A stretch of DNA of 64,000 nt. Source: Pseudopithomyces maydicus. Lineage: Eukaryota > Ascomycota > Dothideomycetes > Pleosporales > Didymosphaeriaceae. The position numbers and the translations under genes were made by a program. The stretch spans positions 1,364,001 to 1,428,000 of the forward strand of contig JANTUC010000014.1 in NCBI GenBank assembly GCA_026873275.1, read 5' to 3'. How positions within the stretch are numbered: the first letter of the stretch is position 1; each line of letters starts with the position of its first letter. Of the stretch, positions 12,070 through 23,983 are shown in pieces. The notes below the pieces were generated by a model. The model searched no databases, had not been told where the DNA came from, and worked only from the letters and a program-made list of their open reading frames with translations.

Positions 12070-13661
12070 ATGGCGAATCCTTTGTCTTCCTGTGTAAGTA
12101 CATATATTTAAGTCTAACCCACAATCCCCCCACTATACCCACACCTTGTGCGTGTTTCGTGCGACATCACCTAGTCATAGTATTGTCTAAGCAGACGCCC
12201 TATGCATCGTCATACCATCAAAATAAGCATGTAGCCAAGAACGGAGTTTTCACTAACACCCCACACCAGTGCTCCCTTTTGGCAGCCATCCCCCAGCTTC
12301 CCATCGCTTATCCGAACACTACTTCCTACGCCGCAACACAAGATGCCTACTGGTCCTTCCAAGAAGCTTCTCTCGCCCCAGCTTGTATCGTAAAACCTAC
12401 TACCTCCCAGGATGTCTCCGCTATTGTCTCAAAGCTCACCGCCTCGTCATGCCCTTTCGCGATCAGATCCCGCGGTCACGCCCCTGGCGCCGGCTTCGCC
12501 AATATTGACAACGGCATCACCATTGACCTAACGTCTCTCAACTCCATCAAAACCAACAAGGACGCTTCAGTTGCGCAACTCGGCCCTGGCGCTAGCTGGC
12601 TTAGTGTCTATTCTTACCTTGCAACTCTCGATAAAGTTGTCACAGGAGGCCGTAACGCAGACGTAGGCGTCGGCGGCCTGATCCTTGGGGGCGGCCTCAG
12701 CTTTTTCTCGCCCCAAACAGGCTTCTCTTGTGACTCGGTGGTCAACTTTGAAGTTGTGCTTGCGAGCGGCGCCATCGTAAATGCCAATGCAACTTCTAAT
12801 GCCAGCTTATTCCGCGCGCTGAAAGGTGGAGGCAACAACTTCGGGGTCGTCACCAGGGTCGACATGCGAACTTTGCCGCTGCCTGAGGGGAAGGTACTGG
12901 GTGGCTTCATCGTTCAGGATATACGGTATCGCGAGGACGTTTTCAATGCGTTTGCTGAGATTGCGACGGCCAAAAAATACGATGTCCATGCTTCGGTTTC
13001 CATGTCAATGTCGTTTGACACGGTGAAGGGTACGTGGATGCTTGCTTCTGCACCTGTTTACACGAAACAAGAGGCTGCGCCTAAGGTCTACAAAAAGCTC
13101 TTTGCGATACCGAACATTTCGAGCTCAGTAAAGATATCAAAACTCCCCGAGCTGGTCAATCTACCATTGGACCCACAGGTACATTGGGCCTTGCAAGGAG
13201 GAACATACGGTGCCAGTGCCAAGTTGATATCGCGCATCTTCGACATCTTGAACGAGGATTTTAGGAAACTCAAAATCCCAGGCTCGCTCCAATGGACCGC
13301 CACCTATGCGCCGTTACCCACAGTGCTCATGGCGCAGGGTGAAAATCAAAATGTGATGGGTACCGCGGCTGATCAGGGTAACGCGCTCATGCTGTACATC
13401 ATGGCATCTTGGACGGATTCTGCCTCTAGCCCCCAAGTGTATGCTAAGGCCAAAGAAATAGTAGACAAGATTGACGCACTGGCGAAGCGTATGGGGCTGA
13501 AGCACGATTTCCTGTACGCAAACATGATCGGTACCGATCAGAAGCCTTATGTGAGCTATGGAGCAAAGAACCATGCTTTCCTGCGCCAGGTTGCGAAGCA
13601 GTATGATCCCCGTGGAGTGTTTCAGAAGTTGGTGCCGGGTGGATACAAGTTGAACGCTTAG
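12070..13661 (+). CDS. FAD-linked oxidase (berberine-bridge/PCMH type)
   Basis: 471-residue oxidoreductase of the FAD_binding_4 family, which typically oxidises secondary metabolites or sugars with a covalently bound flavin. Proposed exons are 12070-12093 and 12270-13661. The start is chosen because the ATG follows a TATA box and leads in frame through a GTAAGT donor. The 176 nt intron is long for this window and could hide another small exon. Visible motifs: RSRGHAPGAGFANIDNGI, with the histidine that usually links the flavin; GVGGLILGGGLSFF; LKGGGNNFGVVT; and the C-terminal YDPRGVFQKLVPGGYKL typical of the family. No strong signal peptide is evident, so a cytosolic enzyme is more likely. 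No polyketide or peptide synthase lies nearby. Confidence 0.85.
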
Positions 13662-14429
13662 AAGGGCGCACATAAGAGCGATAGAAATTTCATGATCGGT
13701 CGGTAGATGTGCGATAGAACAAAGTCAAAAGCAAGGTCTAGTTTCTTATCAGCATCTTTAACTTGCATAGGCATCAGTATTTTAAGCATCCCACTCTTTC
13801 TGTCTCATGCCATGATTTCCTGAGTCCATCGTTTGAGTTACTACATGTTCCTCTTTTCTTCTTTCATTTCCATCACCACATTGTTACAACGTAATATAAT
13901 CCCTATCTTAGCTTTGTAGGGAATTGTTTGATCTTTGCAAGGATTATAAGACTCGGACGTTCCCTTCGGCTTCGCCTGACCCAAGCTTGCTCTACCATCA
14001 TCCGCATTTAAATCATCGCTCCACTCTGAACATCTCCAGCACAACCCTGTTACATCTACGAACCTAAGATTACCTTGATATAAGCGAGACCAGCTCACAG
14101 TTCTTTTCCCCACAAAATTCCCGTCCTGGTAGTATCGGCAGCGTTTGCTCATGTACTAGTCTACACATTCAATTATCTCTGAATTGCCACCTGGAACATG
14201 TTTTTAGAAGACGAAAAGATCGTGTAATTGCGACAGATTTAGTCATCAATCAAGAACTAATGTATCACCAAGAAGTTCATCACATAGGCCACATGATGAG
14301 GACTTTGCAGTGTTCCTTAATTTCTCCAGAGTATTACGAAAGACAAGGCCAAAGAAGATCAATGATCTGAAAAATGAATTGCTAAAACTACAATAGTGGG
14401 TATAAAGTGTTAAACATAAACTCCCGCGT
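13662..14429. other. Convergent intergenic region
   Basis: About 770 bases between the convergent oxidase and aquaporin genes, expected to hold both 3' untranslated regions. Short frames on both strands have no recognisable domain. Confidence 0.55.
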
Positions 14430-16142
14430 TCATCCTCTTGCACCTGACATGCCCTCCGTTGGCGAGCGAGCTTGTCGCACGGGACTGTGCATGTCACTCA
14501 TTGAAGCCACCGTTGAAAGCGCTAGCCCGGGATTTGGTCGCCTCTCAGACTCGTCCGCAGCATCTAGTATCGATGTACCACGACTGTTATAAAATCCGCC
14601 CTCTTCAGCCTGCCTCATGGCATCTATCGATGCGTGCGTCTGAGCATCATCTGGTTGTGGGTATCCTAATGACTGTAGTACTTTTGCAGTGGTAAGTCGC
14701 TGCTTCTCTCTGACTTCATGATTTGGATTCTTCGTCGGATCGTTGTCGTCATCTCCGTCCTGGCCGGGATTCGCCATTTCATACTCCAGCATCTTGATAA
14801 ACTTGTAGAAACCGATCGCAAGGAGACTGCCAATACCAGGACCCACCCAGTAGATCCAATGCTCGGTATCGTACTTGTTCGTGACAATGCAAGGTCCGAG
14901 ACTGCGTGCTGGGTTCAATGATCCTCCAGTGTAGTATACGCCCACTAATTCCGCAACAAATAAGGCCAGCCCGATTCCCACTGGTGCGATAAAGGTCGAC
15001 TTGTGCTTCTCTTTCGCAAGCATAAGGATGGTGAAAACCAATTCGGCGGTCATAAGGGCTTCGATAAAAACACCCTGGGCCAGTGAAGTGCCTTCGGAAA
15101 GAGTCGTCCGTACGTTTAATGGGGTCGGGAACATGGCGAGAACCAGGGCGGATGCAGTGATACTGCCTATTATTTGCGATAAGAAAAGGCAAACAGCTCG
15201 TGTCGCACCTACTGCACCAGTTGCCCATAAAGCGAGCGTCACCTGGGAAAATGATCAGAAACGGTATACCTCACGAATGCTGACCGTTAGACTTACCGCT
15301 GGATTAAACAGACCACCGGATATGCGAAAGAATATCCATACATTGACCATCAAGCTAAACCCAAATGAAACAGAAATGTACAGCATCACTATTGGACTGA
15401 ATCCAGCTGTGGCGTTCGTAGTCGTTGATTCAGCTGGCGATTTAGAATGGGCGTTGGCGACTTGCGTTCCGGCGAAGGCGAAGAACAGGAAGAGAGTGGT
15501 TCCAACCCACTCCCCTATCGATGCGACGAACATGTTTTTGACCTCACTGTTCATCCACATTGTCCATGGCAATCCCAGATAGATGTCAGTCGCTGCTGGA
15601 GCAGGTCCACCATGGCCTTGGTAAGTGGATCGCTGACCAAGTCGTGGAGGAGCATAGCCGAATCGGTTGTCTCCAATGATGTCGGCATAATTGTATGGCA
15701 TCTCGCCACTAGCTCTCCAGGAGTTACGTAGGTTCAATGGTGGGGGCACAGGTCGAGATTGTTTTTGCTGCTCCTTCATGTCGTAAAAAGATAATGGTCG
15801 GCCACGAGCACCAAGAAATTGGGATGGTGCAGGGCTGTGATCAAAATAGGACCCGGCTCCGTCTCTATCTGCATCGTCTGAGTTGTTTTCGTAGTTGTTA
15901 TGTACTTGTGCACTGTTTGTTCGCTTGGGCACCGGCTTTTTATTCGGCATGGGCGATTTCGATGTCTTTACTATGTCCAGAGATTGCCGAACAGTTTCAT
16001 CCGTAATTGAAGACGTGGAAGGTGTAACTCGTCGTGTGGAGGCCGGTGGTGTATTCACCATAGTCGATGTTGAAGGTGGGCTGAGCATCGGTCGTTCTGG
16101 CGGTGGCTGCATTGTGAAGGAAACCGAAGTTTGCGCTTGCAA
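14430..16142 (-). CDS. Aquaporin (MIP family) with long N-terminal extension
   Basis: Membrane channel of the major intrinsic protein family. Exons are 16142-15297 and 15242-14430, with a 54 nt intron between the alanine of the first NPA box and the next valine; total about 552 residues. Roughly 210 N-terminal residues are Pro/Ser-rich and charged, a likely cytosolic regulatory tail. Six hydrophobic helices follow with GGLFNPAVTLAL (first NPA, near residue 281) and GGSLNPARSLGP (second NPA, near residue 392), both intact. At the helix-5 position where human AQP1 has His180 this protein appears to have Glu (AELVGVYYTGG), and the AQP1 Cys189 position is Gly, so selectivity may differ. The acidic/polar C-tail is about 100 residues. 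Water, glycerol or another small solute cannot be decided here. Confidence 0.9.
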
Positions 16143-17672
16143 ATTTCACGGGACTCCTGATGAAGTGTAGAATTTCTCAAGAATTTGGTTGCGAATTGCC
16201 GCTGTCTAGGAAGACGTAGAGGATTTATGCCTGCAGCTAAACACCGACGCCAGTATATTGTAGCGTAAAGGGATGATGCGAACTGACAGTTCGCCTGAGC
16301 TGGGTCTTGCTTGAGGTCAAAGCGGGCATTTTGAAAGTACCTTGTAAAGTCAATCCGACTAAAAAGAAGCAGCGGCGGTTACGGATGACGAGCAAAGACT
16401 GTCAGGCGGCTGTCACCACTGCTGGTATGAACGGTCATTAAGGTGCTCAATGCAATCATCGTATGCATCGCTAAGTCTCTTTACAAGGCTTCAACCCAGG
16501 CTTTTCTCAATTACACTTAAAAGTGCATTCGTATCCAGTCGTTTGGTAATGAAGATTGACGCGTTCATGAGGCCACAAGTGGATGTGTGCATCATTCAGC
16601 GGTCGGAGGACCACCAGTTGGCACTTCCGTTGACAGGGGTGGATGTCATCTCATATTGCACAAGGCCCTCAGGATAATGCAGCCAGGAAAAGGATGTTGC
16701 AAATAGCAACAGCGCGGATCCACAATGGTGGCACTCGGCCCTCCGAGATCGTTCCGCGGGCCCATGCGGGCGATCCGTCGATCTGGTGAAACCGCCAAAC
16801 GCACGTGCGCATGCAGAACTCTGCAATCACATTCGACGATGTTTCGAAAATTGATGCGCCGTAAGCCTTGCCATGATTGCCCGGGTGGAGGCGGCTTATG
16901 GATGCATGTGAAACGCCCTAGAAGGTTTTACCAGAGTCTTCCAAGCTCACGCCTCATTGTTTTGAGGCGCCCGCAATCATGCTTGCACTGATTTTCCGGG
17001 CCATGTCGCCTGTGCGCATGCACTGCTTGGAAAGGGGCGCTGCGAGCCACGTTCCCGTAGCGTACGATGCTCCTAATTGTGGACATAGCGCATCAAGGAT
17101 GCTTTGATTATTCGTGTTCTTGTTCTCGAGCTTCTCCGCGATGCCTGGTCCTTCATTTATGGAGACGTGCATCGTGTTCAGCGACCTACTGCGGAGACGG
17201 ATCTCCGCTTGAGCGTGTGAACCTGTGGGCATCTCCTAAGATTCATTCCTGCTTGAATTATCTCGTTGTTTCGCAGATTGACTAAATCAGATCGTAGAAA
17301 TTGCGCAGCTTCCAACACCTCTCTCCACATTTGATAGGACGCCTCATGCTGTGATCTACAAATTTATCTACGTTCAAGTCCACTTAAATTTCCATAAGTG
17401 AGATCATATACCCGTAGTTGTGAAACTATTAATTACTGGTTTCTCCGCTGCCTCGCACCTTCACTGGAGAGTGCAGGCAAGGCCAGCTGTTCCTACGATC
17501 CCGCAGTCTAGCTTGATCGTGTCAAACAATATAATTGGCAGCGTGCACACTCGTCTAGGTTGTCTGGGTGCTCGAGTAATCAATGACATCTTGACGTTTT
17601 ACGTTTATATTCAGATAAGTAGAGAAACTATTATCGTTTGCGCTTGTTCTGGGTAGCAACACCCACCTCTCA
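16143..17672. other. Intergenic, aquaporin upstream region
   Basis: About 1.5 kb with no supported gene. The first few hundred bases are the likely aquaporin promoter. Several open frames of 60-90 codons on both strands lack low-complexity bias or known motifs and look random. Confidence 0.55.
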
Positions 17673-18629
17673 TCACCAATATTCATCCATTACCTCCATT
17701 GTGCCTTCAATCATTCTCTGTCGCTCTTCATACCTCACATCATCTAAAACCCGCTCTAATCCATGTTTATCCACCTTTCTCCTTCCCCTTGCCTTTCCTG
17801 ACAACCACCCAGTTCCCTTCCTCCACACCACCCACGCATCCATCTCCAAATCTCCCATCTCCCAATCTTTATATTCCGTCTCGCAATCAAACAACACAAC
17901 TTCAAAGCTACTTGTACTCCATGCGGCTTCTACTATCGCCTGCAACTGCGTCTGCAGTCCTGGCGCGTGGATATGTCTCGGCCATTCAGCCTCCTCATCA
18001 CTGCACCAATAAAGTCCAATCTTCAGCTCCAATCTATCGTGGGCAGGAAGATTTCCACGCATCTCTGCGATCCTCTCAACCCAGTCCATGGCCGCAGTGA
18101 CAGCATTGCAAGTAAATGAGTGCTCTTCTTCACTCCCTTCGTCGACTACAATATCCTCCGGCGAGGGGTGGCGGTTCAGCGAACCACCCGAAGGCGTGGC
18201 TTCGCAAGGTAGCTGAAAGTATACAATGATTCTTCCAACGGATTTGATAACTTCTTCTTTCCACTCGAATCCCGAATAAAAAGGCTCATAAATAGTTAGA
18301 GTGGAGGACGGGAACACTGCTTTTGTATATTCGCTTCCAAATTGCCGGGAGACAAGAAGGTAGGAGAGGCATATAATTGAGCTCAAGCCATACCCTCTAC
18401 TGATATCCTTTTGCCTGTCCAATGATGGATTTTGTGTTGGAAGGGCTGTGTAGATTTTATCTCGAAGTTCTCGCGGGAGGGAGAAGAATCGGAAAGGGGG
18501 TTTCTCAGCTGTATCGGAGGAAGGGGTTGTCATGCCGGAGTAGAGTAAATCGATACTTTTGCTTTTAGCTGTTCGATAGCGATGGGCTACCAAGGGCTTT
18601 CTTGCGGTATATATGGGGCGAGCTGGCAT
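17673..18629 (-). CDS. Hypothetical fungal protein with F-box-like N-terminus
   Basis: Single-exon frame of 318 codons. Near residue 50 it has FRFFSLPRELRDKIYTAL, the 'LPxELRdkIY' signature of a very common family of fungal F-box-like proteins that may act as substrate adaptors for SCF ubiquitin ligases. The rest has hydrophobic blocks and tryptophans typical of that family, with no further recognised domain. An alternative start is the methionine near residue 33 (MTTPSSDTAEK), just before the motif. No neighbour suggests a target. The assignment to the broad family is fairly safe; the function is inferred. Confidence 0.7.
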   Translation of the reverse strand: MPARPIYTARKPLVAHRYRTAKSKSIDLLYSGMTTPSSDTAEKPPFRFFSLPRELRDKIYTALPTQNPSLDRQKDISRGYGLSSIICLSYLLVSRQFGSEYTKAVFPSSTLTIYEPFYSGFEWKEEVIKSVGRIIVYFQLPCEATPSGGSLNRHPSPEDIVVDEGSEEEHSFTCNAVTAAMDWVERIAEMRGNLPAHDRLELKIGLYWCSDEEAEWPRHIHAPGLQTQLQAIVEAAWSTSSFEVVLFDCETEYKDWEMGDLEMDAWVVWRKGTGWLSGKARGRRKVDKHGLERVLDDVRYEERQRMIEGTMEVMDEYW

Positions 18630-19037
18630 CTAGGTGGGGCGACGTGCTATGACACCTGCATGCGCCACACTGTGGCGGTGCTATATAGCAAATCCTGCGG
18701 CGGTAATTCAGTCACGCAAAATATGGTGTTGACTTTAAGACCATCAAATTGAGTTGAGCACTACACAAAAGATTCTCACACCACTTTTCACTTTCAAATA
18801 AGTTTTGAGGTCTCGCCGGATCTACTTGGCCTGCGATCTCACGGACCAAACGTTAACGAATCTTGCCCTGGACCTTTAACAGGATGAAATGGGGAAGCGA
18901 CTTGAAGGCTTAGACTAGCCGTTGAAAGAAAAACAGAACACACAAAGATCTACTAATAACAGAATTGTATCGCACTGGAGCATGGGAACTTCCAGTTCTA
19001 CATTAGAGATTATTATTTCCCTACAATAAAAGCCTAT
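18630..19037. other. Intergenic
   Basis: About 400 bases between two minus-strand genes. It contains the promoter of the F-box-like gene and the 3' side of the GH5 gene. Nothing else was recognised. Confidence 0.5.
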
Positions 19038-20488
19038 CTAGCTCAACGACTGCTTGACCCAAGGCTTCCACCATTTCTCAATCCCCTCCTCATACTGCCA
19101 CCCATCCCACTCGTAATTCGTAAGCGCCCACGTATCCGGGACACCCTGCCCTCCACTCCTCACCCTATAGCTGCCCGCCAGACTCCACATCGCCCAGCTC
19201 ACATTGTGCTCAGTAGTAAACTTCCGCAAGCACCCTTGCAGCGTGTCGTTCAGCAAAGAAGAGTCCTGCGCAGAGCCAAACTCGGAGAGAATCACAGGCG
19301 TCTGGCGCACCGCCTCGGGGCAGTTCTTGGTGATGTTGCATGCCGAGGGGGGCGACATGCCGAGGGCGTTGAAGCCGGATTGGTAGAGCTCGGCTTCGAT
19401 GATGGGGCAGTTGCCCGTGTCGAGGTTCTCAGACATGCTGTAGAGGTGGAGTTCGTAGACGACGTTGTTGCCCCAGGGGTGGGCGGCCAGGTCGAAGACC
19501 ACGGGCTCGCGGCGATAACCGTCGCGGATGGCGTCGCCTTTATAGAGAGGCGCGGTGTTGAGGTTGAGGCCCGTTGTCCTAGATATTTTGTTAGTCTTGA
19601 GCAGGCAAGGGACAAGATGTGATTTACGTACAAAGCCGAGAGATCCTGGTCGTACTGCAGTCCACTCCATGTGACGAGAATGTCGGGGTTTTCAGCGTAG
19701 ATGGCGTCAGTCGCTGCAGTGAAATTGCCGACAAATGTCAACCAGTCGTATCCAGTGGTCGAGGTAGGTGCAGTGGTATTGATGGCGCGACGAAGCTCGT
19801 TGCGCAGAGCCATCGAGACAACATTGGGATGTTTCTTGGCCCAGTTGGCGACGTACTGCAGTCCGCGATGCCAATTCTTGACGGGGAAGTTGTAGTCATC
19901 AAACCACGCGTTTCCGTCTGTGTTGTTGCAGCACCACTGTGCCTTTCCAACGTGCACATCCGGGTGGACGTACATGCCTCTCTCCAACGCTGCTTCAGCA
20001 ATGTGATCCCAGACCTCGAAGCGACCGGTGTCCTTCGTCCAGCCCTTGTTCTTTGCCACCATCTCTTTTGTGACCTTGGTGCCGTTCTCGTAGCCCAAGG
20101 CGGTGATCATCGCGACCTCGAGCGGAACATCGCTGCCGTTGCGCTCGTAGATCTGGTCCACCATCTCAATGGCGTAAGTAAGGCGAATAAAGTTGAAGCC
20201 AACACTCTTGACCAAGTCAAGGATGTCCTCCACCGAACTCCATTCCACACCTTCAGGGACCATCGTCTCGCCAGAACCAGGCCAATTGACACCAGCCCAC
20301 TGCACAGCTTCCCCGCGCGCATTGACGATATCTCTCCCCTTCGTCGTGAAAGGTCCATAGGGCCAACTGCCATTGGCAACAGGCTCTCGCGCAATCAGAC
20401 GATCCGACGCGTCAAACATAGAAACAACATGACCAGCAACATTCTGGACAGCGGCACCAGCCAACAACGCAGACCGCAAGAAACCCAT
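19038..20488 (-). CDS. Secreted glycoside hydrolase family 5
   Basis: Cellulase-fold (GH5) beta-glycosidase of about 465 residues, encoded by exons 20488-19632 and 19578-19038. The 53 nt intron has a GTACGT donor and CTAG acceptor and splits a leucine codon. An N-terminal hydrophobic stretch (MGFLRSALLAGAAVQNVAG) looks like a signal peptide. Family landmarks: WAGVNWPGSG; GFNFIRLTYAIEMV; the acid/base glutamate in ALRNELRR (near residue 231); HLYSMSE; and the nucleophile glutamate in PVILSEFGSA (near residue 385). Several N-x-S/T sites suggest N-glycosylation. The substrate could be a beta-glucan or another wall polysaccharide; the subfamily cannot be set by eye. Confidence 0.88.
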
Positions 20489-21202
20489 CGCGAAGACAGT
20501 ACCCAGCTACGCGCACCACCCAGCGGCGGAAAAGCTCCCAATAAATACTTCCTCGCTGCGCATTGCACCGCTGCCCGCTGTGCCTAAGCAGGTACAAAAA
20601 TCTCTAGCCTTGCCATGGTCTCCCCGGCGCAGTCCAGTCTAGCATACCCCACAATCCCGCTTAGGGCCTATCGTCCGAGCCGGCAGATTCTCCACGAATT
20701 GCTCATCGTGGGGAGCTCGGCGGGGGAGAGATTCTCGGATGAGAACGACCGAGGTGGTGGTTGGGCACCTGCTTGTCTGGGTTTAGACCGGCAGGGGAAT
20801 TCTTCCGAGCACGTGAGTGACGTAATGCACCGCGGCTTTTCTCCAAAACCGTGGGGTTGGCGTCTGGGTTCCAATTCCTTGGTATTCTCCGCATGGATAC
20901 ATACATGCGGCGCTGCAAGGGGGGATTGTTTGCTTAGGATTTATCATAGTCGCGGGGAATTGGGTAAGAAATATGCATAGTCTATTAGACCTTAGCTACA
21001 CTCATGTCTACTTCACTGCTATGCCAGACCTTTCGCATTGGTCACAGTCGCTTTTCCACTACTGTCTTCTTTTCCAACATTCATTCAAGCTTCAGGTGCT
21101 TAGGCGTATGAGCCAGGTAAGGATATCTATAGACTAATAGTCGTCGATAGTTTTCCAACTACGTACCCACGTCGGACCAAGCTATCCAATATCTCCACCA
21201 CA
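20489..21202. other. Intergenic, GH5 upstream region
   Basis: About 700 bases holding the GH5 promoter and the 3' flank of the next minus-strand gene. No coding or RNA signal was recognised. Confidence 0.5.
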
Positions 21203-23016
21203 TCAATAGCCCCGGCGGGGAAAGTGGCGGGGAACGTGAATGGAATCAATGTAATCACGATGACTCCAAGCTTTCCAGTGTTTCTTCACATATCTTCCTT
21301 CTTGCCACTGGACTTGTCGATAATCCCGCTCGCCTGCCTTTCTGATCAGAGGTAGCTTGGTAGAGACACAGCCCATACTCCAAACAAATTGATACGAGAT
21401 AGAACTTCCGTCCTCTCTCGTAGCCTCGCCCTTGAGATCAGGAACATCAGATAGCCCAGAGGTTTGATGCTCGGCTGCCCCATCCACTGTTAGGGTTTGA
21501 AGACTTGACAACTCTATCCGAGCAACCTCAACTAGAGACGAGAGCGTTGCTTCTGTGATCACGCATTTCCAATGGGTGTCATACAGATTCAGTTCCCGGA
21601 GATTAGGCGGGAGTCGTGCAGAAAAGTTGATACCGTTGGGTTTCCTTGCTTCTAGCACCTTTTGAGCGCTCTCCAACATATGTGTTGGAAAGTATAGTAC
21701 CTCCAAGCGCGTGAAGTTGACCAAAGAGGAGAAGGGCTTGTTGAGTTGTTCATAAAAGGTGCTGGATTCGCTGTCTCTTTTCAGTGGGCCGATGAAGAGA
21801 TAAAGTCTCTCTAATGAATTCTGTACCGCGTTCAGTATGAATTTAATAAGTTTTGTTATTGAGGAATGATAACTCAGATACGTACCTGGCAAGGCTCCAG
21901 GAGCTGCACGATTTGTTCGGCTGTCACAGATCCAGCCTCCCAGCCGAAATGCGAATAGTGAAATGTTTTCAGTCTGCAAGAAGCGAGCACAAGTTTGAGA
22001 TCACTGTACACCAACTTGGTATCACTCAACACCATAGTTGTAACAGCTAAAGGCCTCCGAGGATGCAATGGAACGGGAAACGGCTTCGTAGAAGCCATCC
22101 CGGGAGGAGCATACCAGTCGATCACGCTCGAACACCGATCCAGCGTGCAACGTTCTAGCTTACGGGCCCACACCACGTCTCTGAAAAATCCCAAGGCAAA
22201 ATGGGGTCCAGATTTATGACTCCATTTCGAATTTGGGGTAGCGGTAAATTCTCTCAGCCTTCGGAGTCGACGTACAGCCGGAACCCAAGGAAGAGAAACC
22301 CCATTGCGAATGGGCACTGCATTCAAAACCAACCTGCATAGTTTCTTCAACAGCCCAACAAGGAGTACCACATACGCGTCGTCGACGCCCGCTCTCAGCA
22401 TAGTGCAGAACCGCAACGCAAACGGCATGTCCTCCAGCCGTCTGGTAGAGTAATATCGCAACACGAGAAATGGACAATGGGTTCCGTTCCTCAGCCATGG
22501 GGAGTTCTTTGGCAGCACAGTGGATTTTCTGACCGAAACCCTGTTCAGCACAGACTGCTTTGGATACGGATACATCTCATCTATTAGACCTAATTGCCAC
22601 GCCGCATTGGTGAACAAGTTGTAATCCCTTCTCGAGGGAGTATTCCTGGGAAAACGCGCTGAATCGTACTCCCAGATCTTAGAGGAATAAGAATGATCAT
22701 TCCGCAAAGGCTCCTCTATCTGCGGCACCATCGGATGGTCTACAGACAGTTGTAACGGCTCGAGACTCTCCCATTCTGGCAGCTCCAGGCTCTTCACATA
22801 GGCTATTCGACGTGGTTTGTTTAATAAAGCCTTAATGAACGATGTGATGGTCCGTCTGTGCAGGCAAAGAGGGTGATATTCGCGGTATAGCTCTGATTCT
22901 GTGGCTGCCTGGAGCCACTTGCAGACCAAAGCCACATTGAGAAGGTCAAGCTGTGAAAGGTAGGATGCGATGGAAATGATGAGCTCGGTGCTCAAGGCCG
23001 TAAGATCTGCCACCAT
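21203..23016 (-). CDS. F-box protein, fungal
   Basis: 582-residue protein from exons 23016-21886 and 21820-21203, joined by a 65 nt intron with a GTACGT donor and TACAG acceptor. The N-terminus reads LSTELIISIASYLSQLDLLN followed by VALVCKWLQAA, a clear F-box with the usual L-P-like start and the W near its end. The remainder has leucine-rich stretches (LRRLREFTATPN, LPPNLRELNLYDTHW) compatible with degenerate leucine-rich repeats for substrate binding. It probably acts as an SCF adaptor; the substrate is unknown. Confidence 0.8.
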
Positions 23017-23983
23017 AAGGCTATCGCGACGATGGGGTATTGGTACCTTGTAGCGAGGAAGAGTAGGTGTAAAGGTGAACGTGGCTTACAAGGTCGTAAG
23101 ACTTAGCGGGTTGCCTAATCATGAGCACGTTCGCAGGCAGCCCTGTTGCGGAGGAGCTCGTTTATCCCACGGGATCAATAAGCAAGCCGAAGCGAAATAG
23201 AAAGCTCTGCTAAATTCATAAACGCAAAAATTTGTATTGTCATGGGTTAGTGACAACTATGATCGACTCTCTCGCTAAAGTGGCGAGATCAACTATATAT
23301 AGTAGTACCAGCATTGCACCTTCCCATGAAACCTCCGCCACTGGTATAGGAAGCGACGCCCCAACAAGGATATTGCAACAGAGAAAACCCTCCAAATATA
23401 AGGCAGATACAATCGCAGTCTTATAAGAGATTGATATAGTGGTATAAATCACTGCCAGTGGTGAAAGTAAGCAAGTCTAAACTAAGCGCAATGGAAGGGA
23501 AGAATTGTGTTTGATGGGACTTTTAACTTCGAATGTCGTAAAGCGGCTAGAAGGTAGTTTTCTAGCTTAAAATCTCTGATGGAGAATCCAATCCCGCGGT
23601 ATACAGTGTTGTGTACGAACGTTTTTTATTACTTGTCACAAGAGGAGACGATGGCTTTTTTCGACCATTATCATCTAGTCAGCTCTATACTCAGCTACCA
23701 CCTTTCCCAGAAACAAAACAAAACCCATGCAATGTTGACTGAGAATGATTCTCGGTGCCCAGACATTTCATGGCACGCCTGAGCACTCTTCGGTTAGCGA
23801 CCGGTCAGTCGTGACCATTCTCAATACCGCTCATCATCGCCCGGAGCATGGGTTCTAAATATGGAAAATTTTACGAGTTGTCTACATAATCCTAAACGAG
23901 GGTGCGGCCGCTCCTCTTACGAAGCACTTCACTTTTATACTGCCTTTGATCCATTCCAGCCAACGCTTTGAAAACCCTCTATA
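23017..23983. other. Intergenic with repeat copy C
   Basis: About 970 bases between two minus-strand genes. Apart from the retroposon copy at 23611-23730, only short random-looking frames are present. Confidence 0.5.
23611..23730 (+). mobile_element. Short interspersed retroposon, copy C (diverged)
   Basis: Shares GTCACAAGAGG, ATCTAGTCAGCT, ATACTCAGCTACCACC and an AAACAAAACAAAACCC tail with the other copies. Upstream it shares TGTACGAA and TTATTACTTGT with the copy at 50060-50160, so these two extend further 5'. No convincing target-site duplication was seen. Confidence 0.7.

Noticed and set aside
12070..13661. Secondary-metabolite cluster around the FAD-linked oxidase
   Set aside because: Neighbours are an aquaporin, F-box-like proteins and chromatin genes. 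The MFS transporter and second flavoenzyme are 16-20 kb away, and no polyketide, peptide or terpene synthase is present.
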